DNA from: Trichococcus collinsii | Lineage (GTDB): Bacteria; Bacillota; Bacilli; Lactobacillales; Aerococcaceae | DNA: 64,000 nucleotides | Assembly (NCBI RefSeq): GCF_900107505.1 | Contig: NZ_FNQH01000005.1 | Coordinates: 62,001-126,000 of the forward strand | Direction of reading: 5' to 3' | Shown: positions 55,723-64,000 of the stretch, in pieces | Position numbering within the stretch: position 1 is the stretch's first letter | Layout of the letters: the number at the start of each line of letters is the position of its first letter | Program-made: the position numbers and the translations under genes | The notes under the pieces: generated by a model | Databases searched by the model: none | Told to the model about the DNA's origin: nothing | The model's input: the letters and a program-made list of their open reading frames with translations, nothing else

Positions 55723-55763
55723 CCTCCTAGTTTTTTTCGTGGGATGGTAGACGAACCACGCAC
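55723..55763 (-). promoter_or_regulatory. preQ1-I riboswitch controlling queT
   Basis: On the minus strand the aptamer reads stem CGTGG, loop TTCGTCTACCATC, stem CCACG, then an A-rich tail AAAAAAACTA directly followed by GGAGG. This is the preQ1 class I pattern (short P1 stem, C-rich loop, A-rich tail forming the pseudoknot). The tail runs into the ribosome binding site, so ligand binding would hide it and stop QueT translation. Confidence 0.9.
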
Positions 55764-55848
55764 TCCTTCGAGAGCTCAAACAGTTTACCATATATGTTCT
55801 CTTTTGAAAACGGCTAACGGCGCATTTTCATCTGATTTTCATTACCAA

Positions 55849-55886
55849 AAAAAGCTGTCTACCCTTAACAGGTACCCGACAGCTTT
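55849..55886 (-). terminator. Terminator of the alr-containing operon
   Basis: Read leftward, a 9-bp stem AAAGCTGTC/GACAGCTTT (55878-55886 with 55851-55859) with a smaller inner stem, followed by seven T; about 20 bp after alr. Confidence 0.88.
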
Positions 55887-55903
55887 CCCGATTTTTCTTT
55901 TTT

Positions 55904-57025
55904 CTATTTGTAAACGCGTGGGACGCGCGCGTTGATTCCCGTCAAAATTTCATAGCCGATCGTATCGATCCTTACCGCCATTTCGGACGGATTATTGACG
56001 AGTCCACCGTTTTTCCCCAAGAGCGTCACTTTCGTCCCGACCGGATATTCTTTCGGCAAACTGATCATGCATTGATCCATGCAGATGACTCCCCGGATTG
56101 GACAACGCTGGCCATCGACGATGACTGTCTGATGGCGAAGATCCCGTCTCCATCCGTCGGCATAGCCGATTGGAAGCGTAGCGATCCATTCTCCCTCGAA
56201 AGCACGGTAACGGGCACCATATGCGATTGTGTCGCCTTCATGCATCTGCTTGACATAGCTGATATGCGTATCCAACTGTACCGATGGCTTCAATTCGTAC
56301 GGAAGCTCCAATACGGTGTCAGAAGGATTGTATCCGTACATTGCGATACCGACGCGGACCGCATCCGTCTTAAACGCTTCATGCCAAAGCGAAATCGCGG
56401 AATTCGCCAGATGCACTATCGGTGGCCGTTGCTCCATTGCCTGCAAAATTTCTTCAAATAAAGCCAGTTGGCGATCCACCAATGTCGGATCTTCACCGTC
56501 GGCCGTCGCGAAGTGCGTAAAGATACCTTCGAAAACAAAGCCATTCAGTTCGGCAATGCGCGCTTCGAAGCCTTTGACCTCCTCGACCGTACGCAAGCCA
56601 ATCCGGCCCATCCCGGTATCAATGGCCAAATGCACCCGGACCGGCAGCTCCGTTTCTCGGTTCTTCAGATACGGCAAGGCCGCTTCTAGCCATTCCGCTG
56701 CTGTTACAGCTACGCTGATTCCGTTGTCAGCTATGAGCGCAGCGTCTTCTGCCTCCGTTGGGCCCACAACCATGATGAAGTCATCGGACAGCCCATTTTC
56801 CCGCAGCTCCATCGCCTCATCCAACAGCGCGACACAGAATCCGTCCACACCCGCTTCCTTCGCCTTTTTCGCGACCGGAACAGCTCCCAATCCATAGGCA
56901 TCGGCTTTGACAACCGCAAAAAATTTCTTTCCAGGAGACAGACCCTTCCTGATTTGTTGGATATTCCACGAAATAGCTTCCAAATCGATGGTTTCTATCG
57001 TGGGACGGTGCTTTCCTACTACCAT
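55904..57025 (-). CDS. alr: Alanine racemase
   Basis: PLP enzyme interconverting L- and D-alanine for peptidoglycan and teichoic acid. 373 aa. PLP lysine Lys40 in FFAVVKADAYGLG (Leu replaces the common His after YG), the catalytic Tyr region GDTIAYGARY, HLAIDTGMGRIGL and CMDQCMISLP near the C-terminus. The ATG follows AAAGGGG. It comes 13 bp after acpS, the common acpS-alr order of Firmicutes, and is followed by a strong terminator. Confidence 0.97.
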   Translation of the reverse strand: MVVGKHRPTIETIDLEAISWNIQQIRKGLSPGKKFFAVVKADAYGLGAVPVAKKAKEAGVDGFCVALLDEAMELRENGLSDDFIMVVGPTEAEDAALIADNGISVAVTAAEWLEAALPYLKNRETELPVRVHLAIDTGMGRIGLRTVEEVKGFEARIAELNGFVFEGIFTHFATADGEDPTLVDRQLALFEEILQAMEQRPPIVHLANSAISLWHEAFKTDAVRVGIAMYGYNPSDTVLELPYELKPSVQLDTHISYVKQMHEGDTIAYGARYRAFEGEWIATLPIGYADGWRRDLRHQTVIVDGQRCPIRGVICMDQCMISLPKEYPVGTKVTLLGKNGGLVNNPSEMAVRIDTIGYEILTGINARVPRVYK

Positions 57026-57038
57026 GGTTAAAACCCCT

Positions 57039-57389
57039 TTACTTTTCTAATACCACTTGCGCGGCAATGATGTTTCCCGAATGGGTGATGGAAACGAATC
57101 CTGCCCCATCAAACGGAGATTTGGTTATTTCAGGCTTCCGGTTCTCTCCGGGCAAAATTTCGATATCTTGGAAAGACAGCTTACCGATACCTGTGCCATA
57201 AGCCTTTGAGAAAGCTTCTTTTGCGGCATAGCGTCCAGCCAGAAATTCCATTTGGCGTGCTCCGCTCAGAGACGAGAACAGTTTCATTTCCGCTACGGTC
57301 AAAACCCGTTCCGCAAAACCCGAACGCCGATCATAGGCTTTCGTGATGCGGTCCAACTCGGTTACGTCCAATCCTATTCCATAAATCAT
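57039..57389 (-). CDS. acpS: Holo-[acyl-carrier-protein] synthase
   Basis: 116 aa from the ATG at 57389, preceded by AGGCGGTGA; the frame extends to 57485 without a start signal. AcpS attaches 4'-phosphopantetheine to ACP. Motifs: MIYGIGLDVTELDRI with the metal-binding Asp, and EFLAGRYAAKEAFSKAYGTGIG with the Glu/Lys pair, then FVSITHSGNIIAAQVV. Standard length. First gene of the acpS-alr pair. Confidence 0.97.
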   Translation of the reverse strand: MIYGIGLDVTELDRITKAYDRRSGFAERVLTVAEMKLFSSLSGARQMEFLAGRYAAKEAFSKAYGTGIGKLSFQDIEILPGENRKPEITKSPFDGAGFVSITHSGNIIAAQVVLEK

Positions 57390-57457
57390 TCCAATCACCG
57401 CCTCTTCTGCATGCATTGTTCTCATTTTACCAAAAACAAAAAAATTTCCAGCATAAG

Positions 57458-57502
57458 AAAAACCTCTTCTCCTGGCATAGGCCAATTGGAGAAGAGGTTT
57501 TT
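57458..57502. terminator. Strong terminator between cshA and acpS
   Basis: A 15-bp perfect stem (57458-57472 with 57488-57502) with a second inner TGGC/GCCA pairing, A-run one side and T-run the other, ten bp after cshA. Confidence 0.92.
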
Positions 57503-57511
57503 GATCACGAA

Positions 57512-59086
57512 TTAGTCGTTGTTGCTGCGGATAGTAAAGCTATGGCTGCTTTTTTTAGGTGCGCCGGCACTGCCGCCGCCACGTTTGTCATCATAGCGTT
57601 TGCCGCCGGAGCGTGGTTTGCTGTCGCTTGAGCGATTTTTGTTGCCACTGCGTTCTCCGCTGCGTTCGCCACCGCCGCTGCCGCGTCTTTCTGATGAACT
57701 ACGGTTACCTTTGTAGCCGCCGCCCGTGCTCTTACCTTTGTAACCACCGCCGCCTTTACCTTTTCTTGAAGGCAATGGGCGTTCTGGCGTGATCTTAACA
57801 GGAACATCAGTAGCATCTTTAGAAAGACTCTTCAAGAATGCTGCTACCAAATCTTCAGCAGTGTGCTCTTCAAGCAAACGAACAGCTGCACGTTGATATT
57901 TGTCTGTTTCTGTTTCTTTTACCAACGACTCCACTTCATCCATAGCTGATTTTACTTGGCCACGGAAAGCTTCTTCATCACTTGGTGGTTGTAATGGAGT
58001 GATCGGTTTTTTGGTTAAGTTTTCGATTGTACGCAAGTAATCCATTTCGTTTGGTGTAACGAAAGTAACGGACATACCTTCTTTACCTGCACGACCTGTA
58101 CGGCCGATACGGTGAACATAGCTTTCTGGATCTTGAGGGATATCGTAGTTGTACACGTGTGTAACACCTGTAACATCCAATCCACGAGCAGCAACGTCAG
58201 TCGCTACCAAGAAATCCAAATCGCCAGTCTTGAATGCATTCAGAACACTCATACGTTTTTGTTGTGTCAAATCGCCATGGATTCCTTCTGCGCGGTAACC
58301 GCGTAGTTCCAATCCTTTGGACAATTCATCAACACGACGTTTTGTACGGCCGAATACAATAGCCAATTCCGGATTTTGAACATCGAACAAACGAGTCATT
58401 GTATCGAATTTTTCAAAATCTTTACATTTGACGAAATATTGATCAATTAAGTTAGCTGAAGCGTGGGATGCTTTAATTTTCACGTGTTCTGGAGCATGCA
58501 TGAATTTAACACCGATTTTTTTGATCTGGTCAGGCATCGTTGCTGAGAACAACAATGTTTGACGCTCAGACGGTGTTTCACTAAGGATGCTTTCGATGTC
58601 TTCCAAGAAGCCCATGTTCAACATTTCATCTGCTTCATCCAAAACTAGCGTTTCAATATGATCCAAACGAATTGTTTTGCGTTTGATATGATCCAATAAA
58701 CGGCCTGGTGTCCCAACGATAATTTGCGGTTTGTTTTTTAAAGCGCGAATTTGACGGCTGATATCTGCTCCACCATAAACAACTTGTACTGATACATGTT
58801 TGTCTTTGCCTAAGCGATAAAGTTCTTCTTGTGTTTGAATCGCTAATTCACGTGTTGGCGCGATAACAATCCCTTGGATAGCTTTGTTTTCTGTGTTGAT
58901 TTTTTGCAACATCGGCAATCCAAAAGCGGCTGTTTTACCAGTACCTGTTTGTGCTTGGCCGATAACGTCCAATCCTTTGAGCGCCAAAGGAATAGTTTCC
59001 GTTTGGATGGGTGTTGCTTCCTCGAAGCCCATTGTCTCAATTGACTGTAATAATACTGCATCTAAACCTAATTCTGAAAATTTCAT
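57512..59086 (-). CDS. cshA: DEAD-box RNA helicase CshA
   Basis: 524 aa. Q motif (FSELGLD...TPIQTETIP), Walker A AQTGTGKT (residues 45-52), [20 protein letters not shown] in [15 protein letters not shown], and motif [15 protein letters not shown], followed by an extended C-terminus that is Gly/Ser/Lys/Arg-rich ([17 protein letters not shown]...) for RNA binding. CshA works in ribosome assembly, mRNA turnover and cold adaptation. The ATG follows TAGGAGG. The roughly 400-bp gap upstream contains a promoter and a leader of about 185 nt, which is common for cold-responsive helicase genes. Confidence 0.97.
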   Translation of the reverse strand: MKFSELGLDAVLLQSIETMGFEEATPIQTETIPLALKGLDVIGQAQTGTGKTAAFGLPMLQKINTENKAIQGIVIAPTRELAIQTQEELYRLGKDKHVSVQVVYGGADISRQIRALKNKPQIIVGTPGRLLDHIKRKTIRLDHIETLVLDEADEMLNMGFLEDIESILSETPSERQTLLFSATMPDQIKKIGVKFMHAPEHVKIKASHASANLIDQYFVKCKDFEKFDTMTRLFDVQNPELAIVFGRTKRRVDELSKGLELRGYRAEGIHGDLTQQKRMSVLNAFKTGDLDFLVATDVAARGLDVTGVTHVYNYDIPQDPESYVHRIGRTGRAGKEGMSVTFVTPNEMDYLRTIENLTKKPITPLQPPSDEEAFRGQVKSAMDEVESLVKETETDKYQRAAVRLLEEHTAEDLVAAFLKSLSKDATDVPVKITPERPLPSRKGKGGGGYKGKSTGGGYKGNRSSSERRGSGGGERSGERSGNKNRSSDSKPRSGGKRYDDKRGGGSAGAPKKSSHSFTIRSNND

Positions 59087-59490
59087 GTTTCCTCCTAATT
59101 TTGAGAAACTAAAATTTAGAGAGTCTTTTCTTTTACCCGTATCTAAATACGGTTCATAATCTTATAAATAAAAGATAAACCTTTTTTACTTAATCCCTTG
59201 AATAGAAAGCTTGATAAATCAAACATTCTGCACTTCGCAGAAAAAACCCTCTTATTTCTCTATTCTTACCATCAGCAATAATAACACGTTCCGCAGAGTT
59301 TTACAAATCATTTTCTCTTAAAATAATGAAATTTCTTACAAAAAAACCTTGTTGTAAGGATATTTCCAATGAAAATGACAAGTAAATCTACAATTTACCG
59401 ACATTTGACATATGCGCTCCACATTGGCTGTAAAAGGGATCTCCTTGCTTTCGCGACGACGTGACCCATCCAAATCCTTTATATTTCCTA
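59087..59490. other. Long leader and promoter region of cshA
   Basis: About 400 bp without a gene. The promoter lies at 59278-59306 and the transcript would begin near 59270, giving a 5' leader of roughly 185 nt, rich in A and T. No known riboswitch pattern was recognised in the leader. Confidence 0.6.
59278..59306 (-). promoter_or_regulatory. Promoter of cshA
   Basis: On the minus strand TTGTAA (59301-59306), 17-bp spacer, TATTAT (59278-59283). Confidence 0.65.
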
Positions 59491-60867
59491 TTATACACGC
59501 AAAGCTGCCACAACCGCCAATAAATCAGTTCCGAAACTGGATTTGATCAGTACTTGATCGGCTTGTTGGAGCTCTGCCTTGAGCTTATCGATCAATGGCG
59601 CCTTTTCCCCAACATAATGATAAAGTTGCCCTTTCGGAAAGACAGTCTTTAATTTTTCATAAAGAGCGGCCATTTCCGTGCCGTACAGATAGACCTGATC
59701 GAACTCCACAGGAGAAATTTCAGCCGCCAAGGCAGCATGCATTTCAGCAGAACGTTCACCCAATTCACGGATATCCCCGAGCACCGCAATTTTCTTGCCC
59801 TCACGCGGTAGCTGTGCGAAGGAGCGCAGCACGGCTGTCATGGAAGTCGGGCTGGCATTGTACGCATCATTCAACAATTGCGAGCCATTTACGCCAGCTA
59901 GCCACTGCGTGCGATTGGCGGTCAGCTGAAAAGTCGCCAGCGCTTCTTTCACTTCAGCGATCGTCATGCCCAATACCTGTGCAGCGGTTAACGCAGCCAA
60001 AGCATTCCGGACATTGTAAACACCCAATACAGGGATTTCCAGATTGACATTCGGATCCAGATTCACATGGAAAGTTGTTCTGGTTTTACCAGGAACGATG
60101 GCATAGGCATAGACCGTATTCGTTTCGTCCGTGCCGAAAGTCAGCTGACGGAAGTTACTTTCCTGAGGCAGCTCTTCGGCAATCAACGGCTCGTCACCCG
60201 GATAAATGAACGTCCCTTCCGGCTTTAGCCCCTCCAAAATTTCCAATTTAGCTTTGGCGATGCCACGACGGCTCCCGAGGAACTCCAGATGGCTGTCCCC
60301 AATCAACGTGATGATGGCGACATCCGGTTTTGCCAATCGGCTCAACAAGCTGATTTCGCCGAAGTTACTCATGCCCATTTCAAGCACCAGCACCTCTGTG
60401 TCTTCCGGCATCTCCAGAATGGTCATGGGCATGCCGATTTCATTATTGTAATTGCCCTCTGTCTTATGGACACGGAATCGAGCGGACAGAACGGCAGCCG
60501 TCATGTCCTTAGTGGTGGTCTTTCCGTTGCTACCGGTGATCGCGACGACTTTCGGTTGGATCATATTCAGATAGGCTTCCGCTAGCTTTTGCAAAGCTTC
60601 CAGCGTATCGTCCACCAGAATGACGGCAATATTTTCAGGAGCTTCTCCCGCCGCACGGCTCCATAAAGTTGCCGTTGCTCCGTTTTTGATTGCAGACTGG
60701 ACATAATCATGACCATCCGTTTCCCCCTGCAAAGGCACAAACAAACTGCCAGGCGTTGCTTTGCGGGAGTCGAAGACGACAGCATTTATTTCAGCAAAGC
60801 GATTAGCCGAAGTGTAGTCGATCGCCCCTACTGCTTTCACAACATCGATAATGCGTAGTGGTTTCAT
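59491..60867 (-). CDS. murF: UDP-N-acetylmuramoyl-tripeptide-D-alanyl-D-alanine ligase
   Basis: MurF adds the D-Ala-D-Ala dipeptide to UDP-MurNAc-tripeptide in the cytosol. 458 aa, normal length. ATP-binding GSNGKTTTKD at residues 112-121; EGNYNNEIGMPMT, VLEMGMSNFGEI and LLNDAYNASPTSM are Mur-ligase landmarks. The ATG follows GGAAATGAGGAAT. ddl, which makes the dipeptide, is the next gene to the right but with its own terminator, so the two need not be co-transcribed. Confidence 0.97.
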   Translation of the reverse strand: MKPLRIIDVVKAVGAIDYTSANRFAEINAVVFDSRKATPGSLFVPLQGETDGHDYVQSAIKNGATATLWSRAAGEAPENIAVILVDDTLEALQKLAEAYLNMIQPKVVAITGSNGKTTTKDMTAAVLSARFRVHKTEGNYNNEIGMPMTILEMPEDTEVLVLEMGMSNFGEISLLSRLAKPDVAIITLIGDSHLEFLGSRRGIAKAKLEILEGLKPEGTFIYPGDEPLIAEELPQESNFRQLTFGTDETNTVYAYAIVPGKTRTTFHVNLDPNVNLEIPVLGVYNVRNALAALTAAQVLGMTIAEVKEALATFQLTANRTQWLAGVNGSQLLNDAYNASPTSMTAVLRSFAQLPREGKKIAVLGDIRELGERSAEMHAALAAEISPVEFDQVYLYGTEMAALYEKLKTVFPKGQLYHYVGEKAPLIDKLKAELQQADQVLIKSSFGTDLLAVVAALRV

Positions 60868-61125
60868 AGTTGATTCCTCATTTCCTATTAGTTCTCAGAA
60901 GTTTTGCCCCTGATCTTAGAAAAGCTGAACGGGTTCGTTCAACCCTGACAGAAATTTAGGAAATCTGGCCCTGAATGAGCATCGAAGAGGGCAATGGGGC
61001 AGATTTATCTAATTTCCGAGGGGCTAACCCGTGAAGCTAGCCAATATTTTGGTTGTGCAACTCCTTATAACACCTATGGTGATGCACTTTTGGATTCAAA
61101 ATATTCTATACATTTCTACTGTATT
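60868..61125. other. Upstream region of murF
   Basis: About 260 bp between murF and the ddl terminator. It contains several short inverted repeats but no credible coding frame and no riboswitch or T-box pattern that I recognise. It presumably holds the murF promoter. Confidence 0.5.
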
Positions 61126-61203
61126 AAAAAAGCCGTCCTTTCCCTAGGTTCGCAGCAAGCACTCCATGCTTTCAGTGCTGCTGACAATCCGGGAAATCAC
61201 GGC
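61126..61203 (-). terminator. Compound terminator of ddl
   Basis: Read leftward, an outer stem GCCGT/ACGGC and TTTCCC/GGGAAA enclose a second hairpin with arms AGCACT/AGTGCT, and six T follow the outer stem. An unusually long, branched terminator about 10 bp after ddl. Confidence 0.75.
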
Positions 61204-61213
61204 CTTCCATTCA

Positions 61214-62299
61214 TTATTCTACAAATTGATAGGACAGTTTTTCTTCATGGCGCTTCAATGCCAACTGGATCAATTCTTCCACCAGATCACTGTATTTCAA
61301 TCCTGTGTGTTCCCATAGCAACGGATACATGCTGCGGGAAGTGAAGCCAGGCAAAGTATTGACTTCATTGATGTAGATTTCATTGTTTTTGGTAACAAAG
61401 AAATCGCATCGACTCAAACCGCTTCCATCCAGCGCTCGAAAAGCGATTGTTGCATAATTCTGCAATTTGGCAGTAATTTCTTCCGGTAATTCAGACGGAA
61501 TCTGCAGCAATACTTCTTCATTGCCATACTTTTCTTCGTAGTCATAGAAATCTTTGGTTTTAACGATTTCACCGGGTACGGAGGTATGAACATCGTCATT
61601 TCCCAATACCGCAATTTCGATTTCACGGGCTTCGATGCCTTGTTCAACGACCACGCGACGGTCATAGCGGAAAGCCGTTTCAATCGCTGCAGTCAACTCT
61701 TCAAGATTCGTAGCTTTGGAGATGCCGACACTTGAGCCCATATTAGCTGGCTTTATGTACATCGGATAAATCAGGCTGCCTTCGCATTGGATGAAGATCT
61801 TCTCGCGATCATTTTTCCAATCATTTCGGGTTACGGCCACATAAGGCACTTGTGGCAATCCTGCTTGTTGGAAAAGATGCTTGCTGATGATTTTGTCCAT
61901 TCCGCTGGCGCTGGCAAGGACACCACAGCCGACATACGGCATATTCAGGACTTCAAATAGCCCTTGTACCGTTCCGTCTTCTCCGTTAGGACCATGCAAT
62001 ACCGGGAAGATGACAGCATCCTCAGACTGGATGTCTGCTGGTGAAATTAGTTCGCCGTAGGATTTGCCATCCTGTGAATCGGCGAAGCGTTTCTCGGAAC
62101 CCGGCTCCAAATATAAGTTTTCAGAGAATGCAACGGGTTCAGAAAGGGATTGCCCTTGAATCCATGCGCCTGCCTTGGTGATATAGACTGGCACAACTTC
62201 ATAATAGTTGAAATAGATCGCCTTTATGATCGAATGTGCTGTCAGGATCGAAATATCGTGCTCAGCGCTCTTTCCGCCGTAAATCAAATAAATTTTCAT
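61214..62299 (-). CDS. ddl: D-alanine-D-alanine ligase
   Basis: Joins two D-alanines with ATP for peptidoglycan. 361 aa, with YGGKSAEHDISILTA at the N-terminus, HGPNGEDGTVQG, IKPANMGSSVGISK, and EVNTLPGFTSRSMYPLLW. The omega-loop reads DFYDYEEKY: the last residue is Tyr, as in D-Ala-D-Ala ligases (E. coli DdlB Tyr216), rather than the Phe of D-Ala-D-Lac ligases found in vancomycin-resistant lactobacilli and Leuconostoc. So a normal, vancomycin-susceptible type wall is predicted. It precedes murF but is separated from it by a terminator. Confidence 0.97.
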   Translation of the reverse strand: MKIYLIYGGKSAEHDISILTAHSIIKAIYFNYYEVVPVYITKAGAWIQGQSLSEPVAFSENLYLEPGSEKRFADSQDGKSYGELISPADIQSEDAVIFPVLHGPNGEDGTVQGLFEVLNMPYVGCGVLASASGMDKIISKHLFQQAGLPQVPYVAVTRNDWKNDREKIFIQCEGSLIYPMYIKPANMGSSVGISKATNLEELTAAIETAFRYDRRVVVEQGIEAREIEIAVLGNDDVHTSVPGEIVKTKDFYDYEEKYGNEEVLLQIPSELPEEITAKLQNYATIAFRALDGSGLSRCDFFVTKNNEIYINEVNTLPGFTSRSMYPLLWEHTGLKYSDLVEELIQLALKRHEEKLSYQFVE

Positions 62300-62449
62300 C
62301 GAGAAATCCTCCGAATTTTTTGATAACTACCTTAATCAAAACATATTGTACCATATTTATTTTTTGCCTAAAACGATTTTTGTGAAAAGTGGCTTGGCAT
62401 AGCTCCTGCCGAGGCCAAAACAGCTGATCCCGGCTCAATGGATACAGAA

Positions 62450-62475
62450 AAAGCCTAAGTTCCGGCTTAGGCTTT
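62450..62475 (-). terminator. Terminator overlapping the stop codon of the unknown 249-aa gene
   Basis: Read leftward, a 10-bp perfect stem AAAGCCTAAG/CTTAGGCTTT (62466-62475 with 62450-62459), 6-nt loop, then TTTTTCTG. The first base of the stem is part of the stop codon. Confidence 0.88.
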
Positions 62476-63224
62476 CATTCAAAGTCTATGTCTATTTTCC
62501 ACTCATTGCGTTCCATGTCATAACAGATGGTGCCCACCGAATCTTTTTCGTTGAAACGGCCGCCGATGGTGGCATATCGGTCTTCCGCGATGAACAATGG
62601 GATGCAGTATGTATTTTCTTCGATGCTCATCTGTCTGAAGGAGATGACGGCTCCTTCTTTGAAGATCGGAATGAATTCCTTCACGCGTTCGATCGGGAAT
62701 GGCGCAATTTCTTTGTCTTTCTGATAAAAACGCTTCTTCTCATTCACTTTTTCCTTTAACTTGACGGTGATGGCTTCAGCGAACAGCTCATGGAATTGCT
62801 CCAAATAGCGATAGTACATTTTTATGAAACCATTCGGCAACGTGAGGTAGATGTAACTGTTTTGTAATTTGTAATAGAACGGTGAGTGCAAGTGTGTATG
62901 CGCATGGGCGATATACAAGATCTCGGATATTTCGATTGGGGTGAGGAGATGCAACATATCCACATTCACAAAATCAATCCATTTTCCCATAGCGGTTTGA
63001 TTGTCCGTCCCTTTTTGGAAGAACGCTTTTACGTTTTCTTGGCCTTTGATAACCTGAAACCCGGTATGATTATCATATGTTCCGATGCTTTTTCTTCCGT
63101 CCACCAACAATAAGTTTTCTGGAAGCTTCCGGGCTAACTTTGTGTAATCCTTCACCGCTATCCCTTTGCTCAAAACAAAATTGCTGACTGTTTCATAATG
63201 AACATATAACATATCTTCACTCAT
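62475..63224 (-). CDS. Protein of unknown function
   Basis: 249 aa from the ATG at 63224, which has GGGGGGATC upstream; the frame extends to 63263 without a start signal. Soluble, no membrane segment. It carries three separate stretches rich in Tyr, His and Phe (IAHAHTHLHSPFYYKLQNSYIYL), an Lys-rich helix (VKLKEKVNEKKRFYQKDKE) and a C-terminal beta-rich part (YATIGGRFNEKDSVGTICYDMERNEWKIDIDFE). I do not recognise a family. Neighbours are ddl/murF on one side and htpX on the other, so a cell-envelope link is possible but not shown. The clear ribosome binding site and terminator make it a real gene. Confidence 0.75.
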   Translation of the reverse strand: MSEDMLYVHYETVSNFVLSKGIAVKDYTKLARKLPENLLLVDGRKSIGTYDNHTGFQVIKGQENVKAFFQKGTDNQTAMGKWIDFVNVDMLHLLTPIEISEILYIAHAHTHLHSPFYYKLQNSYIYLTLPNGFIKMYYRYLEQFHELFAEAITVKLKEKVNEKKRFYQKDKEIAPFPIERVKEFIPIFKEGAVISFRQMSIEENTYCIPLFIAEDRYATIGGRFNEKDSVGTICYDMERNEWKIDIDFE

Positions 63225-63442
63225 GAATGATCCCCCCCTTTCCGAAATATCCCTTATTATCATTCTACTACGCGCAAAACCGATTAAGGTATCAGTACCA
63301 TGTTAATATTATTACAAATCCGTATCTTTTACAAAGATAATTTGCCTTTTTATCCTATTTTTTTTCACAGCAACAAATTGAAAGGGTTTTCATACCAAAA
63401 GCCGAACTTTATTTGTGCAATTTGGATAAAATGTCCGAAAAA

Positions 63443-63464
63443 AGAAGCTATTTACATAGCTTCT
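63443..63464 (-). terminator. Terminator overlapping the end of htpX
   Basis: Perfect 9-bp stem AGAAGCTAT/ATAGCTTCT with a 4-nt loop; read leftward it is followed by TTTTTTC. The htpX stop codon lies in the loop. Confidence 0.85.
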
Positions 63465-64000
63465 AATCGTTTGATTCGGTTTGCCGTTGAAGGGTGGGTC
63501 GAAAACAAGCCATCGCTTTCTACTTCTCCCTCCTTCATCCGTTTGAAAGGATTCACAATATATAGCGAAGCGCTGGCAGCATTTGCTGCCTCCATCGGGT
63601 CGCTATTCGCTATTTTATTCAAAGCGGATTTCAACCCTTCCGGATTACGTGTGAACTCAATCGCACTCGCATCAGCCAGATACTCCCTGTTACGGGAGAG
63701 TGCCAAGCGGATTATTGTCGCCACAAAAGGCGAAAGAACCAGTATAAGCAAGGAAAGGATCAGCAATACGATGCCCAATCCTCCGCTGTTATCACTTTTG
63801 CGTCGACGTCCGCCACCACCCCAGAACATCATCCGGGTGCTGAATTGGGCCAAAAATGCGATCAGCCCCGCTATCGCCAAAGCGACAGTGGATAAGCGGA
63901 TGTCATAGTTGCGGATATGCGCGAACTCATGCGCCAGCACCCCCGTCAATTCTTCCCGGTTCAATTTCTTCAACAAGCCTGTTGTCACGGCGACAGAGGC
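63452..64000 (-). CDS. htpX: HtpX-family membrane zinc metalloprotease, C-terminal part (runs off right edge)
   Basis: The last 182 residues of an HtpX-type protease, which degrades damaged membrane proteins from the cytosolic face. Zinc motif HEFAH (HEXXH) in LTGVLAHEFAHIRNYD, the third zinc ligand region SRNREYLADASAIEFTRNP, and two membrane helices between them with the short basic stretch GGGGRRRKSDN, followed by FSTHPSTANRIKRLEAM. The N-terminal part with the first membrane helices is beyond the window. Confidence 0.95.
   Translation of the reverse strand, partial: ASVAVTTGLLKKLNREELTGVLAHEFAHIRNYDIRLSTVALAIAGLIAFLAQFSTRMMFWGGGGRRRKSDNSGGLGIVLLILSLLILVLSPFVATIIRLALSRNREYLADASAIEFTRNPEGLKSALNKIANSDPMEAANAASASLYIVNPFKRMKEGEVESDGLFSTHPSTANRIKRLEAM

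Overview
The window looks like chromosomal DNA of a lactic-acid-bacterium-type Firmicute, most likely Carnobacteriaceae and close to Trichococcus. This is inferred from gene content (WalRK with YycH/YycI/WalJ/HtrA/RlmH, QueT with a preQ1 riboswitch, CbpA, CshA, Ddl/MurF), Firmicute promoters and AGGAGG ribosome binding sites, and moderate GC. No rRNA, tRNA, CRISPR array, phage or intact insertion sequence was seen.

1-8.7 kb: the 5' part of an ftsH-type protease gene at the left edge, an autoregulation-like DUF2087 regulator, an RtcB RNA ligase, an OB-fold membrane-anchored protein, an ammonium channel fused to a PII protein, a lipoprotein with a tiny membrane protein, and AllD (ureidoglycolate dehydrogenase). 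9-14.6 kb: a beta-galactosidase overlapping an APC-type amino-acid permease, with a divergent AraC regulator. 14.7-17.6 kb: a decayed ABC-permease gene, then truA and rluF.

17.8-28 kb: accessory ureide/carbamoyl module. A fused AllF-AllG protein, AllH (DUF2877) and a carbamate kinase form a tight leftward operon divergent from a PucR regulator and an alpha/beta hydrolase. A CodA-like amidohydrolase and a 12-TM permease form a second leftward operon. With AllD at 7.6 kb, the genes suffice on paper for ureidoglycolate -> oxalurate -> oxamate + carbamoyl phosphate -> ATP. Upstream enzymes (allantoinase, allantoate amidohydrolase) are not in the window.

28-38 kb: FabV, an AIM24-family protein, SufT-like factor with IlvD, a rifampin ADP-ribosyltransferase with an extra N-terminal helical domain, an AlkD-like repair protein, RlmH, and the KtrB-KtrA potassium uptake pair. 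Between ktrA and htrA lies a non-coding stretch with six perfect DnaA boxes in about 320 bp.

38-64 kb: core cell-envelope region, almost all on the minus strand: htrA, walJ, a truncated pyruvate-kinase-like gene, a DUF2207 membrane protein, the walR-walK-yycH-yycI operon, an L,D-transpeptidase with a perfect WalR box, an O-methyltransferase, a CNNM/CorC transporter, CbpA, a metallo-hydrolase, QueT with a preQ1 riboswitch, alr-acpS, cshA, murF, ddl, an unknown gene, and the 3' part of htpX. The uniform orientation suggests co-orientation with a fork travelling right to left.
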